64,000 nucleotides of DNA, taken from Agromyces agglutinans. GTDB taxonomy: Bacteria; Actinomycetota; Actinomycetes; Actinomycetales; Microbacteriaceae. The notes beneath the pieces were generated by a model. It saw nothing but the letters and a program-made list of their open reading frames with translations, did not search any database and was not told the DNA's origin. Positions 8,802 through 17,642 of the stretch are shown here, piece by piece. Location: the NCBI RefSeq assembly GCF_009647605.1, contig NZ_WJIF01000012.1, positions 22,129 through 86,128 on the forward strand, in the 5' to 3' direction. Each line of letters starts with the position of its first letter. Position 1 is the stretch's first letter. The position numbers and the translations under genes were made by a program.

Positions 8802-8906
8802 TCGGAGCGGTTCGCGAAGGCCATCGACGACGACCGGCGTGTGGAACTCGAGGCGCGCATCTCCTCGCGGGGAGGTACAAGCACGCGGGATGGGCGTGGG
8901 CACCGG

Positions 8907-8937
8907 ACGGGGCCCCGATCGGTGATCGAGGCCCCGT
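8907..8937. terminator. Hairpin between convergent genes
   Basis: ACGGGGCC (8907-8914) pairs with GGCCCCGT (8930-8937). It can end transcription from the DUF488 gene and the peptidoglycan-binding protein gene. Confidence 0.5.
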
Positions 8938-8960
8938 TCGGCGGCTCGCGCCGACGGTGA

Positions 8961-9446
8961 TCAGTACTTGGAGATCACCTTGATGCCCGCGGGGCCCACG
9001 GGCACGTCGACGTAGCATCCGGCGTCGTACGCGGCGTTCCACGCGGCCTTCTGCTTCGCGTGCGCGGTCGACAGGTTGAACGATCGAGTGCCCGCGTAGC
9101 GGCACAGCTGGTACCAGGTCTTGGGGCCGACCACACCGTCGGCGGAGAGGCTGAGGTAGCGCTGGAAGCGGACCACGTTCGTCTTGGTGTTGGCGCCGAA
9201 GCTGTTGTCGACGGCGAGCTGGTAGCCGCCGTAGACGCTGCCGCGCGAGTAGGCGATGCCGTTGAGCATCGTCTGGATCTTGCCGATGCAGGTGGCGTAG
9301 CCGCCCGAACCGTACACGTGCGCCGTGCACCCCTTGCCGGTCGAACCGGTGTTGGCGCTGGCCGCGGTCGCGGGAACGATGGCGAGCGCCCCGGCGATGG
9401 CGAGTGCGATCGCGCCTCCGGCGATCCTGCTCTTGATGGTCTTCAC
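8961..9446 (-). CDS. Secreted peptidoglycan-binding-like protein
   Basis: 161 residues from a GTG at 9444-9446, with GGAG 9 nt upstream; an in-frame start 16 codons earlier would put a non-hydrophobic extension ahead of the signal peptide. Residues 1-31 form an export signal ending SANTG. A PG_binding_1-like helix pair follows (VRFQRYLSLSADGVVGPKTW near residue 100). Six cysteines suggest disulfides outside the cell. There is no catalytic domain, so it probably binds cell wall without cutting it. Confidence 0.82.
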   Translation of the reverse strand: MKTIKSRIAGGAIALAIAGALAIVPATAASANTGSTGKGCTAHVYGSGGYATCIGKIQTMLNGIAYSRGSVYGGYQLAVDNSFGANTKTNVVRFQRYLSLSADGVVGPKTWYQLCRYAGTRSFNLSTAHAKQKAAWNAAYDAGCYVDVPVGPAGIKVISKY

Positions 9447-9624
9447 GTCGAACTGCTCCGTTCGGGTCGTCGGGCGCCGGATCGGTGCCCTCACGGGTGG
9501 CGTGCGCGATGTGCGCGGCGCGATCGTATCGAGCGGCCGAAGCCCGGTGGAATGGGGAGGAGTACCCGTGTGCGCCGGCGGTCGAGGAGGTCTGGCGGCG
9601 GGCGGGTCGACCCACTCGCTCCGC

Positions 9625-9660
9625 GGGTCGAGGAGCGCCGAAGGAGCGCATCGAGACTCC
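9625..9660. repeat. Dispersed intergenic repeat (GTCGAG...ATCGAGAC family), copy 1
   Basis: Imperfect inverted repeat with arms GGGTCGAGGAGCGC and GCGCATCGAGACTCC. Related copies lie near 45945 and 47457. Such elements are recurrent in Microbacteriaceae intergenic DNA. Confidence 0.5.
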
Positions 9661-9706
9661 TCCGCCGGGCCCGTGGAATGTCGGTGGCACCCGGTTGAAT
9701 GAACAC

Positions 9707-11160
9707 ATGTCAGCCACCCTGCTCGCCCCGCCCGAGGCGGCGCTCGAGTGGGAGCTGATGTCGATCGCGGCCTTCGACGGCATGATCCGGCAGATCCAGG
9801 CCGACCAGTACCGGCGCGTCCAGCGCGCCCGTGAACTCGCCGCCGAGGTCGAGCGGGTGACCGAGTCGAGCACGTCGCGCGAGCGCGACATGGCGACGCG
9901 GTCGTTCGTCGCCGAACTCGCGACGACGCTCGGGCAGCATGAGGTCGCGGCCGCGCGCCTCGTCGCCGAAGCCGAACGCCTCACCGGCCCGCGCGCCGCA
10001 ACGCTCGACGCCCTGGGCGCCGGCGACCTCGGGCTCACCCAGGTGCGCTCGGTGCTCGAGCTCACGCGCGACCTTCCGGCCGACGTCGCCGATCAGGTCG
10101 AAGCGGTCGCCGTCGCGGCCGCGGCGGCGGCCGTCGCCGACGGCACCGCGTCGACGAACGCCGACCTGCGACGGCGGATGCGCCGGGCGCGTGAGCGGAT
10201 GCATCCCGAACCGCTTGCCGACCGGCGCGCTCGCGCGGCTGAAGACCGGCGCGTGTGCGTCGATGCGGCACCCGACGGCATGGCCTGGCTGAGCGTGTTC
10301 CTCGAAGCCGAGCGCGCGGTGGCGATCGAGCACCGACTCGAACTGCTCGCCGGGCGAGCGCCGGCCGGCGACGGCGACGTGGGCGACGACGACGGCCACG
10401 GCGACGGCGACACGCGCATCCGAACGCAGCGCGCCGCCGATCTCGCCGCCGACCTGCTGCTCGCCGGCACCCTCTCCGATGACGAGCGCACCCGTGCCGA
10501 CATCGCGACGCCACCGGCACCGTGCAGCCTCGGCTCAACGTGACCGTTCCGGCGATGACGCTGCTCGGCCTCTCCGACGAACCCGCAGAGCTCGACGGGT
10601 ACGGCCCGATCGACGCCGACACCGCTCGTCGCCTCGCCGCACACGCGCCGTCGATGCGGCGCATCCTCGTGCACCCCGAGACCGGCGCCGTGCTCAGCTA
10701 CGGCCGCGAGCACTACCGGGCTCCGGCCGACCTCGATGGCTTCGTCCGCGTCCGTGATGGGCAGTGCCGGTTCCCGGGTTGTTCACGCCGCGCCGAGCGG
10801 GCCGACCTCGACCACACCACCGCGTGGGAGCACGGCGGTCGCACCGACGCCGCGAATCTCGCGGCGCTCTGCCGACATCATCACCGACTCAAACATGAGA
10901 GCGGGTGGCGAGTCGAGCACGAGGCAGGCGGAGTCATGCGGTGGACCTCACCGGCCGGGCACGTGCTGCGAACCCTCCCCGAACGGCCGTTCGTGCCGGT
11001 CGGGGCGGGTGAGGGCATGGCAAGGCCTGCACGCTCCGATGGGCCACCGCCGGGCCTGCCTGCGGAACCGATGTCGCCCGACCCGCGAACGTCATGCGAG
11101 CGAATCGACTCGGAAACGGTCGGCCCTGGCGAGCGCTACGGCGTCCTCGCACCGTTCTGA
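9707..11160 (+). pseudogene. DUF222/HNH endonuclease gene broken by a frameshift
   Basis: Two overlapping frames together make one 13E12-type protein. The first (9707-10543) encodes the DUF222 domain and ends early with a nonsense tail. The second continues from about 10507 with DATGTVQPRLN, the GYGPIDADTA segment and the HNH nuclease core (CRFPGC, DLDHTTAWEHGG, HHHRLKHESGW), ending at 11160. The shift falls near 10505-10510, where GCGACGCC would keep frame if it had one more G (GCGGACGCC). That is a single-base deletion or a sequencing error. If intact, it would be a DNA nuclease of a multi-copy actinobacterial family. TTGAAT lies 6 nt before the ATG. Confidence 0.85.
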
Positions 11161-11251
11161 GCATCCAGCACGGTCGCCCGTCGGATGCGGCAGCACGTCC
11201 GCGGCGCACCGCACGCCGGCGCTGCACGCGACTCACCGCGCCGCGCGCCGC

Positions 11252-12322
11252 CTACCCCTCCCGCGACTCCGCGAGCGTCAGCCCCGGCGCCGGCTGCTTG
11301 CGCAGCTGACCCGTCACGACGATCGCGACGACGCAGAGGGTGAGCAGGATCCAGCCCGGCCAGCCGAGGAACGTGCCCCACGGGGTGACCGGCAGTTCCG
11401 ACTCGTCGATGAAGAAGAGGAACTGCGCGGTGGCCGTGTTGACCGCACCGTGCGCGATGACCGCAGGCCAGACCGACGCCGAGCGCAGCCGCATCCAGCC
11501 GATGACGAATCCGCCGAGCACGCAGAACACCACCATGCACGCCACGCCGACGAGGTCGGTGAGCCCGTAGTTGTAGCCGAGCAGGATGATCGGCGAGTGC
11601 CAGAGACCCCAGATCACACCGGTCAGCACGAGCGCGGGAACGGTGCCGAGCGGGCGCAGCGCGGGCAGCAGCCAGCCGCGCCAGCCGAGCTCTTCACCGA
11701 ACGCGGCGAAGCTCGAGAAAAGGGTCGCGAACGGCAGGCTCAGGATGCCGATCAGCATGAACGTCTGCGCGTCGAGGGTTCCGGTCGGATCGACCTGCTC
11801 CACGTACGCCGCGGCACCGCTGAGGCCCGCGAAGTCGAGCCGGATGAGGCCCATCGCCTGCCCGAGCAGCATCGCCGCGAACGGCAGCACCGTGAACACG
11901 ACGAACGCCAGAGCGATGAACAGCCACGTGCGCCCGGAGGGCCGGAACGGCACCAACCCGAGCAGGCGCCCCACCCGCGGCGGACGGCGGACGAAGAAGA
12001 CCACGACGAGCGTCGCCAGCGTGGGCGTGAACATCAGGGCGAACGCGATGACGCCGAAGGCCGGGTGAGCGAGCCCCTCGCCCGAGAGCCACAGCGGCAG
12101 GCACACGAGCCAACCCGCGCCGAAGGAGATCACGGTGAACACGGCGACCGCGACCCACGGCACACGGTCGGGGAAGACCGGCCCGCGGTCGGTGTTCTTC
12201 GCGCGCTGTGCGGCGGCCTTCTGCGCGCGGCGCTCGGCCGGCGTCGTCGCGGGCGCGGCCCAGGCGGGCGCGTTGACATGCGCCGTGGCGGCGACCGGCG
12301 CGGGCATCGGTTCGTTCGTCAT
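11252..12322 (-). CDS. CPBP family intramembrane metalloprotease
   Basis: 356 residues. A soluble Ala/Pro-rich N-terminus of about 50 residues is followed by about eight membrane helices. The catalytic motifs of the Abi/CaaX-protease family are present: FGEELGWRGWLLP (EExxxR) and GVIWGLWHSP (FxxxH type), with a third His/Asn region near the C-terminus. The likely role is cleavage of membrane-embedded peptides; substrates are unknown. It is the first of three multi-pass membrane proteases in the next 8 kb. Confidence 0.9.
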   Translation of the reverse strand: MTNEPMPAPVAATAHVNAPAWAAPATTPAERRAQKAAAQRAKNTDRGPVFPDRVPWVAVAVFTVISFGAGWLVCLPLWLSGEGLAHPAFGVIAFALMFTPTLATLVVVFFVRRPPRVGRLLGLVPFRPSGRTWLFIALAFVVFTVLPFAAMLLGQAMGLIRLDFAGLSGAAAYVEQVDPTGTLDAQTFMLIGILSLPFATLFSSFAAFGEELGWRGWLLPALRPLGTVPALVLTGVIWGLWHSPIILLGYNYGLTDLVGVACMVVFCVLGGFVIGWMRLRSASVWPAVIAHGAVNTATAQFLFFIDESELPVTPWGTFLGWPGWILLTLCVVAIVVTGQLRKQPAPGLTLAESREG

Positions 12323-12384
12323 ACGCTCATCGAACCAGCCCTACCGACCGGGCGCCTCCACCGGGCGACGGATCTTACGTTCCG

Positions 12385-12545
12385 CCGCGCGGCGGAACGC
12401 AACCTGACGGAACGCCACGCGACGGAACGCCGAGCGACGGCACGCCGCGCAACGGCACGCCGCGCAACGGCACGCCGCGCGACGGAACCGCACGCCACGG
12501 TCGCGCCGCACAACGCCACTCGACCGAACGCCACGCCCCGAACCC
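12385..12545. repeat. Degenerate 10-15 bp tandem repeat
   Basis: About ten imperfect units of the type GCGACGGAACGCCAC / GCGCAACGGCACGCC fill the gap between two minus-strand protease genes. Unit length is a multiple of five and copies drift along the array. No spacers, so not CRISPR. Confidence 0.75.
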
Positions 12546-12562
12546 CACGGCGAGGCATCCGC

Positions 12563-13435
12563 TCACGGCGCGAGCAGGAAGATCGGCGGCCACCCGGTGT
12601 GCGCGTAGACGATCACGGCGAAGACGACCGCGTCGAACAGCAGGTGCACGACGAGCACGTACGTCAGCGACTTCGTGAGTGAGAACGTCCACCCCTGGAT
12701 GAGGGCGAACGGGATCGTCAGCAGGGGTCCCCACGACTGGTAGCCGAGCTCCCACAGGAATGACACGAACACGATCGCCTGCAGCAGGTTCGCCTGCCAC
12801 ACCGGGAAGTGGCGCTTCAGCAGCACGAACACGGTGCAGACGAAGAACAGTTCGTCCCACGTGCCGACCGCGTTGACGCCGACGAACAGGCGCGCGATCT
12901 CGTCGGGCTCGGTCACCGTCGGCCAGTTCTGGTAGACGCCCGAGGTGATGAAGTAGAACGGCAGGATGAGCCATCCGGCGAAGGTCACGAAGATCAGGTA
13001 GAGCCACTGCGTGCGGTTCCAGCGCTGCCCGGTGCGCCACGGGAAGCGAATGACGCGCTCGCGGTACACCCATCGCGAGATGACGTAGGGCACGAGCACG
13101 GCGAGCCCGAGCACGACCGTGAACCGCACCATCGACGGGTAGCTGATATCGGCCTCGAGCGACATCGTCGAGATGATCGCCTGGCCGATCGCGACGAGCG
13201 CGAGGTCGGGCAGCAGGCGGCTCGTACGGCCCGAACGATCGCACAGCCACGCGGCGACGAGGCCCGCGACGAGCAGGCCGTAGCCCACGAGCGGCAGCAT
13301 GAACCCGAACAGGGCCACGGCGGCGCCGCACACGAGCACGGCTGGGATCAGGCCGATCGGGTGCGTGCGCACGTCGGGTACGGCGACCGGGAGTGGCGTC
13401 GTCATCGGCGGTCGGTCGTCATCGGCGTCAGTCAT
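12563..13435 (-). CDS. CPBP-like membrane protein (putative intramembrane protease)
   Basis: 290 residues with about eight membrane helices. TWDELFFVCTVFVLLKR near residue 195 resembles the (E)ExxxxR site of CPBP proteases, but the first Glu is Asp. LWELGYQSWGP and VVHLLFDAVVF supply later polar residues. It may be a diverged protease or a non-catalytic relative. The ATG at 13433-13435 lies 5 bp after the stop of the HAD-type gene, so the two are probably co-transcribed. Confidence 0.75.
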   Translation of the reverse strand: MTDADDDRPPMTTPLPVAVPDVRTHPIGLIPAVLVCGAAVALFGFMLPLVGYGLLVAGLVAAWLCDRSGRTSRLLPDLALVAIGQAIISTMSLEADISYPSMVRFTVVLGLAVLVPYVISRWVYRERVIRFPWRTGQRWNRTQWLYLIFVTFAGWLILPFYFITSGVYQNWPTVTEPDEIARLFVGVNAVGTWDELFFVCTVFVLLKRHFPVWQANLLQAIVFVSFLWELGYQSWGPLLTIPFALIQGWTFSLTKSLTYVLVVHLLFDAVVFAVIVYAHTGWPPIFLLAP

Positions 13436-13440
13436 CGCGC

Positions 13441-14331
13441 TCAGTGGTCGGCGCCGACGAGGCCGCGCTCGGAGGCCTCGACCCACCGGCTCAGGAAGCG
13501 GGCGCCCGCCTCGTCGTGGATGACGTCGTCGACGTACAGCACGTCGTAGCCGGTCTCGGGCACGCCGTCGGCCGGCCGCACGTCGACATGCCGCACCGCC
13601 TCCCCCTGTTCGTGCAGCCAGTCGGCCATGCGGTAGTCGCCGCGCGAGTCGCCCATCGTGCGCCAGTGGCGCGGTCGGATGCCACGCTCGCCGAGCAGCG
13701 CGACCGCGCGCTGCGCGCCGAGGTCCTTGCCCAGCTGCACCGACTCCACGTCGGTCGAGATGATCGTCGGATCGATGCGCCACTGCACGGCGCCCGAGGC
13801 ATCCACTCGCTCGACGCCCTCGCGAACCGTGCCGAATCCGCGGGCGGCGAGCGCCTCGGCGGCGACGCGATCGAAGTCGGGCTGCGCCGCGAGATACCGG
13901 TCGGATGCCACGTCGACGCGCTGCTCGACCGAGACCATGGCCCGTTTCGTCTCGTCGAAGAACATGAGGTCGGCGAAGCGCCGCGCGACGAGCTCGCGCA
14001 TCTCGGCCGCGAAATCGGCGGGCATCGCGAGGGCCTCGTCGACCTGCACCTCGCCGAGCCCGCGCTCGTCGATCGCCGCCCAGACCGCGCCCTTCTCGCA
14101 GACCGCCCACACGGGCGCGCCCGGCTCGAGGCCGGCCGCGAGCATCGGCGGCACGACCTGCTCGGCGATGAAGGCGTCGGAACGGCCCGTGTTGAACACG
14201 ACCGGATTGCCGGCGTTCGCGAGTGCGGTGAGGTCGCGCGCGATCGTGGCGATCGCGAGGCTGCGCGTCACGGGACTCGCGAGCGGCCCGTCGACGTCGA
14301 GCAGCAGGCCGAGGAGCGGGGATTCGATCAC
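13441..14331 (-). CDS. HAD-superfamily hydrolase
   Basis: 296 residues. Motif I is LLLDVDGPLASP (residues 8-19), followed by FNTGRSD (motif II region), and motif IV GDSRGDYRMADW. The arrangement matches Cof-type (class IIB) phosphatases such as sugar-phosphate phosphatases. The second Asp of motif I is kept (DVDG). The substrate is not predictable. It starts with GTG, with TAGGCT 6 nt upstream, and probably leads a two-gene unit with the CPBP-like protein. Divergent from the M4 protease gene. Confidence 0.85.
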   Translation of the reverse strand: MIESPLLGLLLDVDGPLASPVTRSLAIATIARDLTALANAGNPVVFNTGRSDAFIAEQVVPPMLAAGLEPGAPVWAVCEKGAVWAAIDERGLGEVQVDEALAMPADFAAEMRELVARRFADLMFFDETKRAMVSVEQRVDVASDRYLAAQPDFDRVAAEALAARGFGTVREGVERVDASGAVQWRIDPTIISTDVESVQLGKDLGAQRAVALLGERGIRPRHWRTMGDSRGDYRMADWLHEQGEAVRHVDVRPADGVPETGYDVLYVDDVIHDEAGARFLSRWVEASERGLVGADH

Positions 14332-14337
14332 CCGGAC

Positions 14338-14343
14338 AGCCTA
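14338..14343 (-). promoter_or_regulatory. -10 box (TAGGCT) for the HAD hydrolase gene
   Basis: TAGGCT lies 6 nt before the GTG start at 14331. Confidence 0.5.
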
Positions 14344-14402
14344 TTCGCGACATCCGACGACACGGCTCGCCACGTGTCGGCGGAAGGTGCGAGCATCGAC
14401 GC

Positions 14403-15479
14403 ATGACCCGGATGCGACATGCGATCGTCCCGCCCTACCTGCTCGCGCGCATCGCCGCCGTCGCCGACGAGCGCTACCCGATCGCCGCGGACGCGGCGCG
14501 GCGCTCGCTCGTGCGCGACGCGCCCGTGCGCGAGTGGCGCCTGCGCGGCGAGCTGCCGCCGTTCGCGCACGATCGCCTGCCGTCGGTGCTGCCCGACGCC
14601 CCGTCGAGTCCCGACCGGCGCATCTCCGACGCGCAGGGCTCCGAGACCCTGCCCGGCCGGCTCGTGCGCCGCGAGGGCCAACCCGCGACGGGCGACGACG
14701 CCGTCGACGAGGCGTATGACGGGCTCGGCGACACCCACCGCATGTTCGACCGCGTCTTCGGCCGCGACTCGATCGACGGCACCGGCATGCCGCTCGAGGC
14801 GACCGTGCACTACGGCGACCGCTACGACAACGCGTTCTGGGACGGCGAGCGCATGGTCTTCGGCGACGGCGACGGCGAGATCTTCAGCGGCTTCACGAAC
14901 TCGATCAGCGTGATCGGGCACGAACTCGCGCACGGCGTCACCGAGCGCACCGCGAACCTGCGCTACCAGGGCCAGTCGGGCGCGCTCAACGAGCACGTGT
15001 CCGACGTGTTCGGCGCCCTGGTCGAGCAGTACACGCTGGGTCAGGATGCGGGGGCGGCGACCTGGTTGATCGGCGAGGGCATCTTCACCGACGCGGTGGA
15101 GGGCCGCGCGCTGCGCTCGATGCTCGAGCCCGGCACCGCGTACGACGACGACGTGCTGGGGCGCGATCCCCAGCCCGCGCACTACGACGACTACATCCAG
15201 ACCCGTGAAGACAACGGCGGCGTGCACCTGAACTCCGGCATCCCGAACCGCGCGTTCGCGCTCGCGGCGACGGCGCTCGGCGGGTTCGCGTGGGAGCACA
15301 TGGGCCGCATCTGGTACGCCACGCTGACCTCCGGCCGGCTCGCCGTCGACACGGGGTTCCACCGGTTCGCGGGCGAGACCGTGCGCGCGGCGTCCGAGCG
15401 CTTCGGCGCCGACTCGCGCGAGACCCGGGCCGTGCGCGAGGCGTGGGCGGCCGTCGGCGTCGCTCCCGAAGAGGTCTAG
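14403..15479 (+). CDS. M4 family metallopeptidase, protealysin type
   Basis: 358 residues. The zinc site is HELAHGVTE with H173 and H177, plus E197 in LNEHVSDVFG, the same 24-residue spacing as thermolysin. The short N-terminus with an RHAIVPPYLL segment is the compact propeptide of protealysin-like M4 enzymes, and there is no signal peptide, so it probably acts inside the cell or leaves by an unusual route. One base separates it from the following membrane-protein gene, and an emfourin-type inhibitor gene comes next. This supports a protease-inhibitor module. Confidence 0.93.
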   Translation: MTRMRHAIVPPYLLARIAAVADERYPIAADAARRSLVRDAPVREWRLRGELPPFAHDRLPSVLPDAPSSPDRRISDAQGSETLPGRLVRREGQPATGDDAVDEAYDGLGDTHRMFDRVFGRDSIDGTGMPLEATVHYGDRYDNAFWDGERMVFGDGDGEIFSGFTNSISVIGHELAHGVTERTANLRYQGQSGALNEHVSDVFGALVEQYTLGQDAGAATWLIGEGIFTDAVEGRALRSMLEPGTAYDDDVLGRDPQPAHYDDYIQTREDNGGVHLNSGIPNRAFALAATALGGFAWEHMGRIWYATLTSGRLAVDTGFHRFAGETVRAASERFGADSRETRAVREAWAAVGVAPEEV

Positions 15480-15480
15480 C

Positions 15481-16569
15481 GTGCCCGAAGTCGCCCCCTC
15501 GCTGGCCGACCCACGCCCGGTCCGAATCCCCACGCACGCCGAATACGTCGACAACCGGCGCGACGCGCGCGAATTCGGGCACGACTTCGCCCTCCTGCCC
15601 ACCCTTGGCGCGGCGGCCGTCGTCGCCGTCGCGGCCGCAACCGCCGTCGTCATCGCCGTGCTCGCCCTGGAAGACGCGGTGCGTTCGAGCACCACGACCG
15701 ACGACTGGTCGAGCTTGGCGGGCCCGCTGCTCGGCATCGGCACCTTCGTCGGCGTACTCGTGCTCGCGTACCGCGTCATCGTCGGCCGCATGCTCGACCG
15801 CGAATTGCGGGCCCAACGATGGGCGGAGGCGCACGGATTCGCCTACGAGACCGGTGGCGAGCTGCACCTGCCGGGGCTCATCTTCGGCATCGGCGACGAC
15901 CCGCACGTGGTCGAGCGCGTGCGATCGCTCGACGGCGCCAGGTCGGTCGAAGCGGGCACCTACCGGTACACGACCGGCAGCCGCAAGAGCCGCACCATCC
16001 ATGAGTGGACCTATGTGGCCGTGCGCCTGGAGGCCCCGCTCCCGCACCTCGTGCTCGACGCGAGAGCGAACGACCTCGGTGGCTCGAACCTGCCGGCCAG
16101 CCTCTCGCGGCACCAGCGGCTGAGCCTCGAGGGCGACTTCGATCGCTGGTTCCAGCTCTACGCGCCGTCGGGCTACGAGACCGACGCGCTCTACGTGTTC
16201 ACCCCCGACCTGATGGCCCTGCTGATCGACCAGGCGGGCGCCGACGACGTCGAGCTCGTCGACGACTGGATGATCGGCTACCGCAAGGGGCCCGCCGACC
16301 TCGCGTCGCCCGAGTTCTGGGAACGGTTGCGCCGGCTCGGCGTGACCGTCGCCGATGGGGTCGCGAAGCGCGCGGCACGGTACCGCGACGACCGGGTCAC
16401 CGGAAACCTGCGACCGGCCGAAGCGATCCTGGCGGGCGTCGCCGCGCCTCCCGCACGTGTCGCGACGCCCGGCCGGCGGCTGCGTCGACGCGTCTCCTGG
16501 CGGACCTGGGTCGTGCCCGTGATCGCCGCCGTGTGGATCGCGATCATCGCCGGACGCGTGTTCGGCTGA
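15481..16569 (+). CDS. Membrane protein with a DUF3137-like soluble domain
   Basis: 362 residues. Two helices lie at about 39-62 and 78-100, a soluble domain of about 210 residues follows, and a final helix occupies about 340-358. The segment running from HLVLDARAN to LEGDFDRWFQLYAP and YVFTPDLMALL resembles DUF3137 proteins. Function is unknown. It sits 1 bp after the M4 protease and 26 bp before the inhibitor gene, so it may anchor or regulate that pair; this is inference from position only. Confidence 0.72.
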   Translation: MPEVAPSLADPRPVRIPTHAEYVDNRRDAREFGHDFALLPTLGAAAVVAVAAATAVVIAVLALEDAVRSSTTTDDWSSLAGPLLGIGTFVGVLVLAYRVIVGRMLDRELRAQRWAEAHGFAYETGGELHLPGLIFGIGDDPHVVERVRSLDGARSVEAGTYRYTTGSRKSRTIHEWTYVAVRLEAPLPHLVLDARANDLGGSNLPASLSRHQRLSLEGDFDRWFQLYAPSGYETDALYVFTPDLMALLIDQAGADDVELVDDWMIGYRKGPADLASPEFWERLRRLGVTVADGVAKRAARYRDDRVTGNLRPAEAILAGVAAPPARVATPGRRLRRRVSWRTWVVPVIAAVWIAIIAGRVFG

Positions 16570-16583
16570 CGACGGCACGGGAG

Positions 16584-16589
16584 TACGAT
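16584..16589 (+). promoter_or_regulatory. -10 box (TACGAT) for the emfourin-like gene
   Basis: TACGAT lies 6 nt before the ATG at 16596, so the inhibitor may be transcribed independently of the protease. Confidence 0.5.
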
Positions 16590-16595
16590 CGCCGC

Positions 16596-16895
16596 ATGGA
16601 CGTCTCAGTCTCGAGGTCGGGCGGCATCGGCGGCCTCCGGCTCGTGTGGGAGGTCGACCTCGATCGCGAGCCCGACCGGGAGTCATGGGAGGTGCTCCTC
16701 CACGACATCCCATGGGACGAGGTGCCGCCCGCACCGCCCGAGCCCGACCGCTTCATCTACCGCATCCGCTGCGAGCCGCACGAGGCGACGCTCGCCGAGC
16801 GGCAGGTCACGGGGCCGTGGCGGGAGCTGGTCGATCGGGTGCGGGCGCGCTCGGAGCCGCGGCGCGCAGCATCAGGACCACGCCGAGCGCGATGA
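16596..16895 (+). CDS. Emfourin-type protealysin inhibitor
   Basis: 99 residues. It starts with the family hallmark VSRSGGIGGLR and carries the PDRFIYRI strand and a C-terminal LVDRVRAR helix. Emfourins are small intracellular slow-binding inhibitors of protealysin-like M4 proteases and are usually encoded next to them. Here the protease gene lies 1.1 kb upstream on the same strand, with one membrane-protein gene between. The last 89 nt overlap the 3' end of the convergent lysoplasmalogenase gene, and the C-terminus in the overlap is Arg/Ala-rich and of doubtful importance. Confidence 0.82.
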   Translation: MDVSVSRSGGIGGLRLVWEVDLDREPDRESWEVLLHDIPWDEVPPAPPEPDRFIYRIRCEPHEATLAERQVTGPWRELVDRVRARSEPRRAASGPRRAR

Positions 16896-17535
16896 GGCCC
16901 TGCGCCGCGAGGTAGGTGCCCATGACCGCGAGGTCGTGCGCGGCGAACTCGTACCCGGGCAGGAAGCGGCCGAGCGCGAGCACCGAGTCGGAGACGACGA
17001 ACAGTGCCCCGCCGGCCGCCACGAGGCGGCCGCGGGTCGAGGCGACCGCGGCCATCGCTCCGAGCACCAGGCCGTAGACGGCGACGGGTGCGAACAGCGC
17101 CCCGAGATGCGGGCCGAGCAGCAGCAGGAACCCGACATACCAGGCGGTGTACGCCGCCAGCACCGGAAGCCGGGGTCGCCGGCGAGCCGCCGCAGCATCG
17201 GACGGCCTGCCGAGCCGCACGAAGAGCACGAGGTACAGCACATGGGCCACGAGGAATCCGAGGAGCCCCGCGACGAACCACATCGGGCCGGGGAACGTCA
17301 GCAGCACGTCGCCCGCCCACGACGCGGCGATCGCCGCGACGAGCAGCGCACCGGATGCTCCGGGCCGGGGTCGGAGGGCGAGCAGCACGGCCAGCGCGAG
17401 CAGAGGCATCAGCAGCGCCTTGGTCGCCGTGATCGACCACGACGGGCCGGTGACGAGGAGCAGGAGGTGCACCGCGGAGAGGACGAGGTAGGGCAGGAAG
17501 AGCGGCAGGAGGGAGCGGAGCGGACGGGCGGTCAC
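16807..17535 (-). CDS. Lysoplasmalogenase (YhhN family)
   Basis: 242 residues with about eight membrane helices. The YhhN signature WAGDVLL (about 67-73), the GLLGFLVAHVLYLVLF helix and the late YLAAQGLIALGV helix are present. Family members cleave the vinyl-ether bond of lysoplasmalogens. The actual lipid substrate in this organism is not known. The C-terminal tail (Ala/Pro-rich) overlaps the emfourin gene by 89 nt on the opposite strand. Confidence 0.87.
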   Translation of the reverse strand: MTARPLRSLLPLFLPYLVLSAVHLLLLVTGPSWSITATKALLMPLLALAVLLALRPRPGASGALLVAAIAASWAGDVLLTFPGPMWFVAGLLGFLVAHVLYLVLFVRLGRPSDAAAARRRPRLPVLAAYTAWYVGFLLLLGPHLGALFAPVAVYGLVLGAMAAVASTRGRLVAAGGALFVVSDSVLALGRFLPGYEFAAHDLAVMGTYLAAQGLIALGVVLMLRAAAPSAPAPDRPAPATAP

Positions 17536-17591
17536 GTCTTCGTGGCCTTTCGGGAGAAGTTCGGGGGCGGGCCGGAACGGGGCGGGTGCGA

Positions 17592-17623
17592 CGAGGGGCC
17601 GCCGGTCGCCCGGCGGCCCCTCG
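17592..17623 (-). terminator. FKBP gene terminator hairpin
   Basis: A perfect 14-bp stem (17592-17605 with 17610-17623) with a 4-nt loop, 20 bp past the FKBP stop. Confidence 0.65.
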
Positions 17624-17642
17624 AGGGTTCAGGTGATCGGGA

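Noticed and set aside
8802..8900. Possible small gene after the DUF488 gene
   Set aside because: Open frames exist but none has a start with a ribosome site or -10 box, and no recognisable protein.
12385..12545. Possible CRISPR array
   Set aside because: Units are contiguous and degenerate, with no unique spacers and no cas genes in the window.
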